Source: Cupriavidus pauculus | GTDB taxonomy: Bacteria > Pseudomonadota > Gammaproteobacteria > Burkholderiales > Burkholderiaceae | Direction: 5' to 3' | NCBI RefSeq assembly: GCF_002858765.1 | Contig: NZ_PJRP01000002.1 | Span: 604,598 to 668,597 of the forward strand | DNA length: 64,000 nt | Shown here: piece after piece, positions 21,126 through 30,135 of the stretch | Numbering within the stretch: position 1 is the stretch's first letter | How the letters are laid out: the number at the start of each line of letters is the position of its first letter | The notes under the pieces: model-generated | What the model was told of the DNA's origin: nothing | Database searches by the model: none | Seen by the model: only the letters and a program-made list of their open reading frames with translations | Made by a program: the position numbers and the translations under genes

Positions 21126-22301
21126 ATGCTGAATACTCCATTTTCTCATTGGCCAAGCTTCACGAAGGAAGAGGCCGATGCCGTCCAGCAAGTGCTGCTG
21201 TCCAACAAGGTGAATTACTGGACAGGCAACGAGTGCCGCGACTTCGAGAAGGAGTTCGCCGAGTGGACGGAGACCCGCTATGCCGTGGCGCTGTCCAATG
21301 GCACGCTGGCCCTGGACGTAGCGCTCAAGGGCCTGGGCATCGGCGCCGGCGATGAAGTCGTGGTCACCCCCCGGACGTTTATCGCCAGCGCATCATGCGT
21401 GGTGAATGCCGGTGCGACGCCGGTCTTTGCCGACGTGGACGCCGATAGCGGCAATCTGACGGCCGAGACCATCGCGCGCGTGCTGACGCCGCGCACCAAG
21501 GCTGTCATCGTGGTGCATCTGGCGGGCTGGCCCTGCGATATGGACCCGATCATGGCGCTGGCCGCCCTGCATGGCTTCAAGGTGATCGAGGACTGTGCGC
21601 AGGCGCATGGCGCGCGGTACAAGGGCCGCAGCGTCGGCTCGATCGGCCATGTGGGCGCCTGGAGCTTCTGCCAGGACAAGATCATGACCACGGGTGGCGA
21701 AGGCGGCATGGTGACCACCAACGACGAAGACCTCTGGCGCACCATGTGGGCCTACAAGGACCACGGCAAGAGCTTCGAGGCGGTGTACGAGCGGCAGCAT
21801 CCGCCGGGCTTCCGCTGGCTGCACGAAAGCTTCGGCACCAACTGGCGCATGCTCGAAATGCAGGCCGTGATTGGTCGCATCCAGTTGCGTCGCATGGCGG
21901 ACTGGACGGCGCGCCGAACCGCCCACGCGGAAGCCATCCTGGATGCCGCCCGGCCATTTGCCGCGGTGCGGGTCCCGACGCTGCCTTCGGACAGCGTGCA
22001 TGCCTACTACAAGTGCTATGTCTATGTGCGCCCCGACCGGCTCGCACCGGGCTGGACGCGCGATGCCATCGTGCAGGCGATCGTCGACGCCGGCGTGCCC
22101 TGCTACCAGGGATCGTGCTCGGAGGTCTACCTCGAGAAGGCTTTCGACGACACCGGCTGGCGACCGGCCGAGCGCCTGCCTGCCGCACGCGACATGGGTG
22201 AAACGAGCCTGATGTTCCTGGTGCATCCGACGTTGACCGACGCCGAGATCGCCAAGACGCGCAGCGTGCTGGCCGACGTACTGGGACGGGCCAGCCTGTG
22301 A
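21126..22301 (+). CDS. pglE: DegT/DnrJ/EryC1 family aminotransferase, PglE-like
   Basis: A 391-residue PLP-dependent sugar aminotransferase. The catalytic lysine is K185 in SFCQDKIMTTGGEGG, and the aspartate contacting the PLP pyridine is in VIEDCAQAHG (153-162). It would convert the UDP-4-keto-6-deoxy-GlcNAc product of the PglF-like enzyme to the 4-amino sugar. The gene begins 90 bases after pglD-like; that gap shows no clear promoter or terminator. Its stop overlaps the GTG of the next gene. Confidence 0.9.
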   Translation: MLNTPFSHWPSFTKEEADAVQQVLLSNKVNYWTGNECRDFEKEFAEWTETRYAVALSNGTLALDVALKGLGIGAGDEVVVTPRTFIASASCVVNAGATPVFADVDADSGNLTAETIARVLTPRTKAVIVVHLAGWPCDMDPIMALAALHGFKVIEDCAQAHGARYKGRSVGSIGHVGAWSFCQDKIMTTGGEGGMVTTNDEDLWRTMWAYKDHGKSFEAVYERQHPPGFRWLHESFGTNWRMLEMQAVIGRIQLRRMADWTARRTAHAEAILDAARPFAAVRVPTLPSDSVHAYYKCYVYVRPDRLAPGWTRDAIVQAIVDAGVPCYQGSCSEVYLEKAFDDTGWRPAERLPAARDMGETSLMFLVHPTLTDAEIAKTRSVLADVLGRASL

Positions 22302-24259
22302 ATTTCCTGACAATTCCACTGCTTGCGCTGCCCCGCGCGGCCAAGCGCTTTGTCGTGGTGGTGCTGGATCTGTGTCTGGCACTGGTGTCGGTGTGGGCGG
22401 CGTTCTACCTGCGCATCGACCAGACGGGGCTTCCCGTCCTTCAGCAAGGCTGGGTGTACCTGCTGGCGCCCATGCTGGCCTTCCCGATCTTTGTGCGGCT
22501 CGGCCTGTATCGCGCCATCTTCCGCTATACCGGCATGGCGGCGCTGTTCAGCACGGCCAAGGCCGTGGGCCTGTATGGCGCACTGTTCTTCAGCGTATTG
22601 CTGCTGCTGAAACTCGACGGCGTGCCGCGCAGCATGGGCCTGATCCAGCCGATGCTGTTCCTGTTGCTGGTCGGCGCCAGTCGTGCGCTGGCGCGCTTCT
22701 GGCTGGCCGGAAACATGGCCAAGATCCTCTCCCACGAGGGTCGCCTGCTGATCTACGGCGCCGGCGATGCGGGAGTGCAAACCGCGTCGGCCCTTGCCAT
22801 CACGCGGCAGTATCTGCTACTTGGCTTCATCGATGACGACCCTGCGAAGATCGGCCGCACGATCAACGGTCTCGACATCTATGCACCGGACGATGTCCCC
22901 GATGCCGTCGACCGCATGGGCGTCACCGATATCCTGCTGGCGATACCCTCGATGGGACGTGCACAGCGCAATGCTGTCATCGACAAGCTGCGCGAAGTGC
23001 CGGTTCACGTGCGTACGCTGCCAGGCATGGCGGATCTGGCGTCAGGGCGTGTCACGATTCGTGACATCCAGGAACTCGACATCGAAGACTTGCTGGGCCG
23101 TTCGCCCGTGCCGCCCGACGCGGCCTTGCTGGCGCGGAATCTGGGTGGCAAGACGGTGCTCGTCACGGGGGCAGGCGGCAGCATCGGCAGCGAACTGTGC
23201 CGCCAGATCGTGCTGGAGCGGCCGCGCCAGCTGGTGCTGGTCGAGCACAACGAATTTGGGCTCTACTCGATTCACCATGAGCTGGAGCGCATGCTTGGCG
23301 ATCACCAGCTGCAGACCGAAGTGATCCCGCTGCTGGCCAGCGTGGCCAATCTGCGCCGGATGCGTGAAATCTGCACGGAATTCCGGCCGGCGACCGTGTA
23401 CCACGCGGCGGCCTACAAGCACGTGCCGCTGGTGGAAGGCAACGCGGCGGAAGGCATCATGAACAACGTCTTCGGCACGTTGAACATGGCGCGTGCCGCC
23501 ATGGAAAGCCAGGCCGAGAACTTCGTGCTGGTTTCCACCGACAAGGCCGTACGTCCGACCAACGTGATGGGCGCGTCCAAGCGTATGGCCGAACTGGCGC
23601 TGCAGGCTATGGCGGCCAGTCCGGCCGTCGACTATTGCGCGCTTGATCCCGAGCCATGCGGCGAGGTCCGGAACCGTACGGTGTTTGCGATGGTGCGGTT
23701 CGGCAATGTCCTTGGCAGCAGCGGCAGTGTCGTGCCGTTGTTCCGTCGTCAGCTGGCAGAAGGTAGCCCCCTGACCGTGACGCATGAGGAAGTGACCCGC
23801 TACTTCATGACGATTCCCGAGGCGGCCCAGCTTGTGCTGCAGGCAGGCGCCATGGCGCACGGCGGTGAAGTGTTCGTGCTCGACATGGGGCAGTCGGTCA
23901 AGATCATGGACCTGGCACGCCGCATGATCCAGTTGTCGGGGCTGACGCTGCGCGACAAGCAGCATCCTGGTGGCGATGTCGAGATCCAGATCACCGGCCT
24001 GCGGCCCGGCGAGAAGCTCTACGAGGAATTGCTGATCGGCGACAACCCCGAGCCGACGGCGCATCAACGCATCATGAAGGCGCGTGAGGAATTCGTGCCG
24101 TGGGCGGACTTCTCGCCTGTGCTGGCGCGGCTCCGTCTGGCGGCCGAGCAGAGTGACCGGCACACGATCACGACCATCCTGGCCCAGCATGTTCATGGGT
24201 ACGGTGTGCCGGCGGCCGCCGTCACCCAATCGCCGTCGCCTATTGCAGCGGCGTCCTGA
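22298..24259 (+). CDS. pglF: Membrane-bound UDP-GlcNAc 4,6-dehydratase, PglF/WbpM family
   Basis: A 653-residue protein with about four N-terminal transmembrane helices, a first Rossmann segment (IYGAGDAGVQ, near 150) and a catalytic SDR domain (GAGGSIGSELCRQI, near 290). The active site has VSTDKAVRPTNVMGASKR, in which methionine replaces the usual tyrosine, as is characteristic of large WbpM/PglF enzymes. It starts UDP-diacetylbacillosamine synthesis from UDP-GlcNAc. The start is a GTG overlapping the aminotransferase stop. It is the last gene of the plus-strand locus, followed by a bidirectional terminator. Confidence 0.92.
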   Translation: MNFLTIPLLALPRAAKRFVVVVLDLCLALVSVWAAFYLRIDQTGLPVLQQGWVYLLAPMLAFPIFVRLGLYRAIFRYTGMAALFSTAKAVGLYGALFFSVLLLLKLDGVPRSMGLIQPMLFLLLVGASRALARFWLAGNMAKILSHEGRLLIYGAGDAGVQTASALAITRQYLLLGFIDDDPAKIGRTINGLDIYAPDDVPDAVDRMGVTDILLAIPSMGRAQRNAVIDKLREVPVHVRTLPGMADLASGRVTIRDIQELDIEDLLGRSPVPPDAALLARNLGGKTVLVTGAGGSIGSELCRQIVLERPRQLVLVEHNEFGLYSIHHELERMLGDHQLQTEVIPLLASVANLRRMREICTEFRPATVYHAAAYKHVPLVEGNAAEGIMNNVFGTLNMARAAMESQAENFVLVSTDKAVRPTNVMGASKRMAELALQAMAASPAVDYCALDPEPCGEVRNRTVFAMVRFGNVLGSSGSVVPLFRRQLAEGSPLTVTHEEVTRYFMTIPEAAQLVLQAGAMAHGGEVFVLDMGQSVKIMDLARRMIQLSGLTLRDKQHPGGDVEIQITGLRPGEKLYEELLIGDNPEPTAHQRIMKAREEFVPWADFSPVLARLRLAAEQSDRHTITTILAQHVHGYGVPAAAVTQSPSPIAAAS

Positions 24260-24284
24260 AGTGGCGCCCTGAGTGGCGTCCTGA
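24248..24284 (+). repeat. Three imperfect 12-base tandem repeats over the pglF stop codon
   Basis: Copies at 24248-24259, 24261-24272 and 24273-24284 follow the pattern GNGGCGYCCTGA, each ending in TGA. The first TGA is the stop of the pglF-like gene. It probably arose by slippage, and no function is evident. Confidence 0.7.
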
Positions 24285-24294
24285 GGCGGGCAAG

Positions 24295-24324
24295 AAAAAC
24301 GGCACCATCAGGTGCCGTTTTTTT
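24295..24324. terminator. Bidirectional intrinsic terminator between the two glycan loci
   Basis: A perfect 8-bp stem (24299-24306 with 24311-24318) with loop ATCA is flanked by an A-run on the left and a T-run on the right, so it can stop transcription from both sides. It lies between the convergent pglF-like and wzz-like genes. Confidence 0.92.
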
Positions 24325-24340
24325 CAGCGGTGTCTCTGGG

Positions 24341-25186
24341 TCAGGACCGCTGGCGGCGCAAGAAGCCAATCAGGGCGCCGATCACCATACCCAGCGCCGC
24401 ACCGGCAATGGTCAACAGCGCCGGGCCAGGCGTGCTTGGCTCGTCAGGCGCATAGGGCTCGCCGAGCATGCGCGTGGGATAAGTCCGGGCCGGTTCCAGG
24501 GATTCCTGGGCCAGCGCGGCCTGTTTCCTCAGGTCGAGAATCTGGGCATTGAGAACGGTCACGAGGTTGGTGGCCAGGATGTCCTGTGCCGAACTCGACG
24601 ACTTGGTCGCCCCGGTCTTCAATGCCTGCAGGCTCTTGTCGTACTCTTGCTGGGTGGCCGTCAGCTTGTCATTGATGCCATCGAGTTCGCTCTTGATGCG
24701 CGAGATCGTTGGCTCGGAAAGCAGGTTGTGGGTGGCCGCGAGTACCTTGAATGAGGCGCTCATCGCGCTGACCGCCCCGTCGCGCGAATATCCCGATACC
24801 TGCAGGTTGACCGTGTCCGGGCTTCGGCCCGTTCCGGCCCGCATCGTATCGAAATAGAGTTGCGCGTCGCGATGGCTTGCAGGCGTGGGGTACCCCATCG
24901 TGCGAAGCACTTGCAACCGTGCGGCCGGCGCGTTGAAGCGGTCCGCGACGGTCAACTGGTTCTCGATCAGTCGGGAGTTGATGCCGCCCAGATTGGTGGC
25001 TGCGGACAATTGTCCGACCTGAACAGTGACCTTGGCGACCCACCTGGGCTTGATGACCATGGCAGCCGTGGCACCCCCCAGTGCGCCGAGCGCACCGAGC
25101 AAAACGATCAGCTTCCAGGATCGCTTAAGCAGTTCTGACGGCGTCACCGCCGCCGCGTTTTCGGGATCGCGGGCAATCTCTGTCAT
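24341..25186 (-). CDS. Wzz/BexC-like chain-length determinant or polysaccharide co-polymerase
   Basis: A 281-residue protein with a transmembrane helix near residues 24-45, a long periplasmic part with coiled-coil character (about 150-235) and a second helix near the C-terminus preceding an RRQRS tail. That topology is typical of Wzz-type co-polymerases. The chosen ATG gives an N-terminus just before the first helix; it has no clear ribosome-binding site, and a longer open frame extends upstream. No kinase domain is attached. It ends at the shared terminator and may set O-chain length for one or both loci. Confidence 0.78.
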   Translation of the reverse strand: MTEIARDPENAAAVTPSELLKRSWKLIVLLGALGALGGATAAMVIKPRWVAKVTVQVGQLSAATNLGGINSRLIENQLTVADRFNAPAARLQVLRTMGYPTPASHRDAQLYFDTMRAGTGRSPDTVNLQVSGYSRDGAVSAMSASFKVLAATHNLLSEPTISRIKSELDGINDKLTATQQEYDKSLQALKTGATKSSSSAQDILATNLVTVLNAQILDLRKQAALAQESLEPARTYPTRMLGEPYAPDEPSTPGPALLTIAGAALGMVIGALIGFLRRQRS

Positions 25187-25220
25187 GCGGGTGTGATAGT
25201 AAAATTCTGATTTTGGGGAG

Positions 25221-25226
25221 ATTGTA
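25221..25226 (-). promoter_or_regulatory. Possible -10 element for the wzz-like gene
   Basis: Read on the minus strand the hexamer is TACAAT, five of six to consensus, 35 bases before the chosen start. No good -35 partner is visible. The 128-base gap to the upstream glycosyltransferase otherwise shows nothing. Confidence 0.28.
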
Positions 25227-25314
25227 ACGCGAGTTTCACCTGCCCCCGATTTCAAATCGTATCGCTTTGAATCGTTGTGTAAGCCACGGGCAGATATCGT
25301 CTCTCGCTTTTTCC

Positions 25315-26418
25315 CTAGTTTTGCGGAGCAGGATTTTTCTGTTTGTCCAGAATACGGTTCCATTGCCCGCATACCGTGGCAACGTCGCGTTCGCGAGCCG
25401 TCTCGCGGCCCTTTTCCGCCAAGGCTTGCCGAGCGTCCGCATCGGCAAACAGCCGACGTAATGCCGTGGAAATGGCCGCCGGATTTTCCGTATCGACTAG
25501 CAGTCCATTTTCACCGTTGCGTACCAGTTCTCGCGGGCCGGTCTCGCAATTCGTTGAAACCACGGGAAGCCCGTAAGCCATGGCTTCCAGCAAAACCAGT
25601 CCAAATCCCTCATAGCGGGAACTCAGACAAAAAATCGCAGCATCCCGGTAATACGCCTCGATATTGGTGCTGGCGCCCGGCATTTGCACCGATGTCTCCA
25701 TGCCGCCGGAACGGATCTGATTTTCAAGCGTGGCCCGTTCGTCGCCATCGCCAACGATGACCAGGCGCCAGTCCGGAAACGCCGGAGCCAGCATGGCCCA
25801 GGCCTGCAACAGCAGGTCGAAGCCCTTTGCATGGACAAGGCGCCCCACCGCGAGCACGACCCGGCTGGTGCCGGCGGCCGCCTGGACGGGATACGAAAAG
25901 GGCAGGGGATTGCCGATGGTCACCACTGCCGCGCGCGGACGCAGGGCCTCGTGCCACCGCCGCCGGTCACGCTCGGTCAGTACCACCACGGCATCGTCAA
26001 ACCTGGCCGCCAGCCACCGCGCCACCCGCCGCGATCGTCTGCCCAGGTCCTCATCGAAGTGGCAATGTTCCCAGGCGATCCGGCGCACCTTCAGGCCCAT
26101 GGTCGCGGGCAGGGTGAACAGAGTCAGCATCGTATCGACTTCGATCAGCACGTCGACCTGGTGCTGGCGAACGAACTGGCGGATGCCTGCCACGGTGGCA
26201 AGGTACTGTCGCTTGAACGAAGGCCGGGCCTCGAACAAGGCGGCATGCACGACATCGGGGTGCAGCGGAAATACGCTGGCGCCATCCCACAGACTCAGTA
26301 TCCGGACGCGGTAGCCGCGCTCCGCGAGCGCATTCGCGATAACGGCCGTCATGCGTTCGGCGCCGGCAAAGGCGTTCAGCGTGCCGGTCAGGAAGCAGAT
26401 GGTCGGCGGCGCACTCAT
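25315..26418 (-). CDS. Family 4 glycosyltransferase
   Basis: A 367-residue GT-B enzyme with the GT4 donor-site motif in SRYEGFGLVLLEAMAYGLPVVS (E-x7-E) and an N-terminal FLTGTLNAFAGAERM start in which GAER resembles the GGAE acceptor-loop motif. The ATG overlaps the stop of the upstream flippase gene (ATGA). It is one of three GT4 genes in the minus-strand locus. The sugar donor is unknown. Confidence 0.87.
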   Translation of the reverse strand: MSAPPTICFLTGTLNAFAGAERMTAVIANALAERGYRVRILSLWDGASVFPLHPDVVHAALFEARPSFKRQYLATVAGIRQFVRQHQVDVLIEVDTMLTLFTLPATMGLKVRRIAWEHCHFDEDLGRRSRRVARWLAARFDDAVVVLTERDRRRWHEALRPRAAVVTIGNPLPFSYPVQAAAGTSRVVLAVGRLVHAKGFDLLLQAWAMLAPAFPDWRLVIVGDGDERATLENQIRSGGMETSVQMPGASTNIEAYYRDAAIFCLSSRYEGFGLVLLEAMAYGLPVVSTNCETGPRELVRNGENGLLVDTENPAAISTALRRLFADADARQALAEKGRETARERDVATVCGQWNRILDKQKNPAPQN

Positions 26419-27665
26419 GCCGACGCCATTTGCCGGGCGGGCCGGTGCCGCCACCAGAGCATCGCGCCGACCATCACCGCGACGGCATTGCCCAGGGCGT
26501 AGCCGGCAATGGCCCCCCAGCTGCCGAGGCGGGGAATCATCACCAGGTCCCACGCCAGGATCGTGCCCAGCACGAACGCCCACTTGATGGCCACCCAGCG
26601 CGGTTTGCGCAGATAGACAGCCAGCAGCGTCAGGGCGACGTCCGCGAAGACCAGCGCGGAAACAATGGCCGCCGTGCGCAGCAGCCCGACCGTGGCCGCG
26701 AACGCATGCCCATAGAGCAGCGCCACGATCCACGGCGCGCAAGCGGCAATGGCCAGGCCGCCCGCCAGTCCCAGCGCGGCCAGGCCCAGCGTGATGCGGC
26801 CGATGCTGGCGTGGGCGTCGTCAAACCGTTGTCGCGCATAGACATAGCCGGGGGCGATACCTGCGGCGAGGATCGTCGCTACCATCGTGAAGTTGTCCAG
26901 GATCTGCATGCACGCCGCGTAGGCGCCGAACTCGGCGGCCGGCACGGCTGGCTGCAATATCAGCTGGTCCACCCGGCGTGCACCCATCATCAGGATGAAG
27001 CTGATCCAGAACAGCGTGCCCGCGCCCAGCAGTTCCCGCGTCAGTCCTGGCTGCCAGCCGGCATGGCCCGCGGTGCGCTGGCGGACATAGAAGAGGCCCA
27101 GCAAGGCGGCAAGCACGATGGCCTCTATGGCGAACGCGACAGCATACCCCGCCACGTCCGTGACGTGGGCCGCGAACAGCGCGCCCACCAGCGAAGCCTT
27201 GATGGCAAGCGCGGCCAGACTGAACAGCGTACCGGGACGGTTGTTGGTATGGGCCTGCATCCAGGCCGTCACCACGCCCACGGGTTCCCGCAACAGGATG
27301 GCGATGCCAAGCAGTAGCGCGGCATGCCAGACGTCGGGCAGCGGTGCGGTGACGCCCAGGTACGCGCACATCAGCAGGTATCCCACGACGCCACCAGCCA
27401 GCCGCAGCACGAACGCCTGCCACAGCAATTGATGTTCCGCCGCCGGATTGGGTGCCGCCACCAGTCGGGGCACCACCACCTCTGCGCTGCACACCAGCGC
27501 AAACGATGCGGCGATCAGCACGATCGACTGCGCGTACTGGAAGTGCGCGAAGCCCTCCGGCCCCAGCGCGCGTGCCAGCATCGCCACCACGCCGATGCCT
27601 ACGCCTACCTGCAGGCCGCGTTCGGCCAGCATCCACAGCAGGTTGCCCGCAACGCGACGGCGCAT
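26415..27665 (-). CDS. Oligosaccharide flippase, Wzx/PST type (second locus)
   Basis: A 416-residue membrane protein with about twelve helices, starting MRRRVAGNLLWMLAERGLQ, the amphipathic N-terminus of polysaccharide transport proteins. It would move the lipid-linked product of the second locus to the periplasm. It is clearly different in sequence from the flippase of the plus-strand locus. The start shares one base with the upstream glycosyltransferase stop (TGATG). Confidence 0.85.
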   Translation of the reverse strand: MRRRVAGNLLWMLAERGLQVGVGIGVVAMLARALGPEGFAHFQYAQSIVLIAASFALVCSAEVVVPRLVAAPNPAAEHQLLWQAFVLRLAGGVVGYLLMCAYLGVTAPLPDVWHAALLLGIAILLREPVGVVTAWMQAHTNNRPGTLFSLAALAIKASLVGALFAAHVTDVAGYAVAFAIEAIVLAALLGLFYVRQRTAGHAGWQPGLTRELLGAGTLFWISFILMMGARRVDQLILQPAVPAAEFGAYAACMQILDNFTMVATILAAGIAPGYVYARQRFDDAHASIGRITLGLAALGLAGGLAIAACAPWIVALLYGHAFAATVGLLRTAAIVSALVFADVALTLLAVYLRKPRWVAIKWAFVLGTILAWDLVMIPRLGSWGAIAGYALGNAVAVMVGAMLWWRHRPARQMASA

Positions 27666-28816
27666 CAGGCTGCCTCCGCGTGCGGCACGATGGCGGTACC
27701 GGGCAGGCTTGCGTAGAGCGCGAGCCAACGCCGGGCCACGGCTTCAATGGAGAAGGCGGCTAGCACGCGGGCGCGGCGGCTGGCTTGCATCTCCGGGGTG
27801 CCGGTGCCCGCGCGCAGCGCATCGGCCAGCGCCACGGCAAGCGCATCGACATCGCCACGCCGCACGATCGTGCCGAGGTCGCCAACCACTTCCGCCACGC
27901 CCGGCGCGTCGGTCGACACGACCGGGCAGCCGCATGCCAGCGCTTCCACCAGCACCATCGGCAGGCCTTCCACGTCCGAAGACAGCGCGAAGGTGTCGGC
28001 CGCGTTCAGCAGGGCGGGGATGTCGCTGCGCTGCCCGAGCAGCGTCACGCGAGATGCGATGCCAAGCGACGCCGCCAGGTCTGACAGCGGTTGGCGCAGC
28101 GCGCCGTTGCCGGCAATCAGCAGATGCGCGGGAATGGCCGGATCGATGCGGGCGAAGGCACGGATCAGCGTGTCCTGGGCCTTTTCCGGCACCAGGCGGC
28201 CAACATTGAGCAGCACCCGCGTGCCGTCGTCGAAGCCCAGTTCCGCGCGCGTGGCCTGGCGCGTTGCCGGGTCAGGCTGAAAGCGTTCGGTATCGATGCC
28301 GTTGGGCATGACGATGATGCGCGACGCCGGCACACCGCCCGCCGCGATCATGCCCAGGCGGCCATCGTTGCTGACATGCGTGGTGATGTCGGTCCAGCGG
28401 TCGGTCAGCCGGTAGGCGGCCATGCGCAAGCGGCCGCCCTCGCGGAAGCTGTGCGCCGTGCAGACCAGCGGCGGGCAGGGCGCCACACGCGTCAGCCCCC
28501 GCGCGAACAGGTTGGCGTGGACCATATGGGCGTGCATGACATCGGGCCGCCACGCACGGACCAGCGCGCCCGCCTGCCAGAGTGCGCGAAGCATGCCCGC
28601 CGGCGTCTTGCGCATGTTGAGTTCCACCACATGGGCGCCCGACGGCACGTCGATCTCGCGCCCCGGCGACAGGCTGAGGATGGCAACGGCATGGCCCATC
28701 GCCAGGAAGGCCTGCGCCATGGCCACCACCTGGTGCTCGGCGCCGCCGACCTTGAGGCCGGTCGTGACAAGCATGATGCGCATCGGTGAGCGCCCCGCAG
28801 CCGCGGTCGATGTCAT
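27665..28816 (-). CDS. Family 4 glycosyltransferase
   Basis: A 383-residue GT-B enzyme. The N-terminus has the GGAEHQV acceptor-side motif, and the donor site contains SSDVEGLPMVLVEALACGCPVV with the GT4 E-x7-E pattern. MHAHMVHANLFAR is the usual central motif. The ATG at 28816 shares a base with the stop of the phosphoglycosyl transferase gene, and the second methionine (MRIMLVTTGLK) is a possible alternative. It probably adds an early sugar on the lipid carrier of the second locus. Confidence 0.88.
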   Translation of the reverse strand: MTSTAAAGRSPMRIMLVTTGLKVGGAEHQVVAMAQAFLAMGHAVAILSLSPGREIDVPSGAHVVELNMRKTPAGMLRALWQAGALVRAWRPDVMHAHMVHANLFARGLTRVAPCPPLVCTAHSFREGGRLRMAAYRLTDRWTDITTHVSNDGRLGMIAAGGVPASRIIVMPNGIDTERFQPDPATRQATRAELGFDDGTRVLLNVGRLVPEKAQDTLIRAFARIDPAIPAHLLIAGNGALRQPLSDLAASLGIASRVTLLGQRSDIPALLNAADTFALSSDVEGLPMVLVEALACGCPVVSTDAPGVAEVVGDLGTIVRRGDVDALAVALADALRAGTGTPEMQASRRARVLAAFSIEAVARRWLALYASLPGTAIVPHAEAA

Positions 28817-30135
28817 CAACGCGCTCCGTACCCGGTCAGCAGCGTACGGATGGTCTTCACCGCGATCAGCAGGTCCAGCGCGAACGAGCAATGCTTGACG
28901 TAGTACAGATCGTAACTGAGCTTGGTCACCGTTTCGGCATGGGTGCCGACATAGCCTTGCTGCACCTGCGCCCAGCCTGACAGGCCGGGCCGCACCAGGT
29001 GCCGATAGGGGTAGTACGCGATGGTTTCGGAGAATTCATCGACCATCGGCACCTGCTCCGGGCGCGGGCCGATAAAGCTCATCTCCCCGATCAGCACGTT
29101 CCAGAGTTGCGGGATTTCGTCGAGCCGGTACTTGCGGATGATGCGGCCCACGCGGGTCACGCGCGGGTCCTGGCGCAGTGCAAACTGGGCCGGGGCATGC
29201 TTGTCCACGCCCATGCTGCGGAACTTCAGCATCGTGAATGGCTTGCCGAACAGGCCCACGCGCTGTTGCCGGAACAGCGCGCCACCCCGGGTTTCCAGGA
29301 TCACCGCCAGCACCACGGCCAGGCCGATGGGGATGGCCAGCGGCGCCAGTGCGATCACCGCGACGATGTCCGTCATCCGCTTGATGTAGTCGAACAGGTA
29401 GTGGTCGGCGTAGTCGTCGAAGAAGTTCTCGTCGATATGATCCAGGCCCACGCGGCCCGTCAGCATTTCGCCAATTCGCTCCACGGAGTACATGCGCAGA
29501 TGGCCGAGCCGATACTGGGTCAGCAGCCGCGTGCGCGCCGGGTCGGCGGTCAGGCCGCGTTCCACCAGGATGCCGTCGCAATGCACGGCTTCCTCGGGCG
29601 ATCCAATCTGTTCGAAGCGCGTGGTGGCGGGCGGATTGGCGCCTGGCATCGCGATGATGCGGTTCAGGTGCTGCAGGGTTTCGGGGTCCATGTAGCCGAA
29701 CACCGGCACGTACTTCTGCACGTAGCGCCGATAGCCAAGCCATGTCCATGCCAGCGTGGTGACGTAGCCCACCAGCACCGCACCCCGCGAGTATTCGATG
29801 TGGAAGCCCGCATAGACGATCAGCAGCAGCGCGAACGGCAGGGTGGCGGCCACGCCGACGATGCTGGCGCCTTCCATGGCCGGCAGATGCAGCGCGCGAT
29901 GCACCAGCAGGAAGGCCGCCAGGTAGGGCAGCATCGACCACAGCAGCGTGCGCGGGAAGACGTATGTCACAAAGCCGGCCTGGTGGGCGGCTTCGGACAA
30001 TGCGGCGTTGATGCCGAACAGCACCAGGCCGAGGGCGGCCCAGGCAATCATGCGGCTGGCCCGCCGGATCGTTTCCGACCTGGCCGGGGTGCCCTGGCCA
30101 TTGCGTCGCAGCGAGCCGGTCTGCAGGGTATTCAT
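28816..30135 (-). CDS. Polyprenyl-phosphate sugar phosphotransferase with multi-helix N-terminus
   Basis: A 439-residue initiating transferase of the polyprenyl glycosylphosphotransferase group. About five hydrophobic segments lie in residues 20-130 and after 270. The catalytic domain has the motifs QQRVGLFGKPFTMLKFRSM, RKYRLDEIPQLWNV and GEMSFIGPRPEQV. It differs from the short PglC-like enzyme of the first locus and probably uses a different sugar phosphate, commonly glucose or galactose in this class. ATGA overlap with the GT4 gene upstream. This marks the second locus as an independent repeat-unit pathway. Confidence 0.9.
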   Translation of the reverse strand: MNTLQTGSLRRNGQGTPARSETIRRASRMIAWAALGLVLFGINAALSEAAHQAGFVTYVFPRTLLWSMLPYLAAFLLVHRALHLPAMEGASIVGVAATLPFALLLIVYAGFHIEYSRGAVLVGYVTTLAWTWLGYRRYVQKYVPVFGYMDPETLQHLNRIIAMPGANPPATTRFEQIGSPEEAVHCDGILVERGLTADPARTRLLTQYRLGHLRMYSVERIGEMLTGRVGLDHIDENFFDDYADHYLFDYIKRMTDIVAVIALAPLAIPIGLAVVLAVILETRGGALFRQQRVGLFGKPFTMLKFRSMGVDKHAPAQFALRQDPRVTRVGRIIRKYRLDEIPQLWNVLIGEMSFIGPRPEQVPMVDEFSETIAYYPYRHLVRPGLSGWAQVQQGYVGTHAETVTKLSYDLYYVKHCSFALDLLIAVKTIRTLLTGYGAR

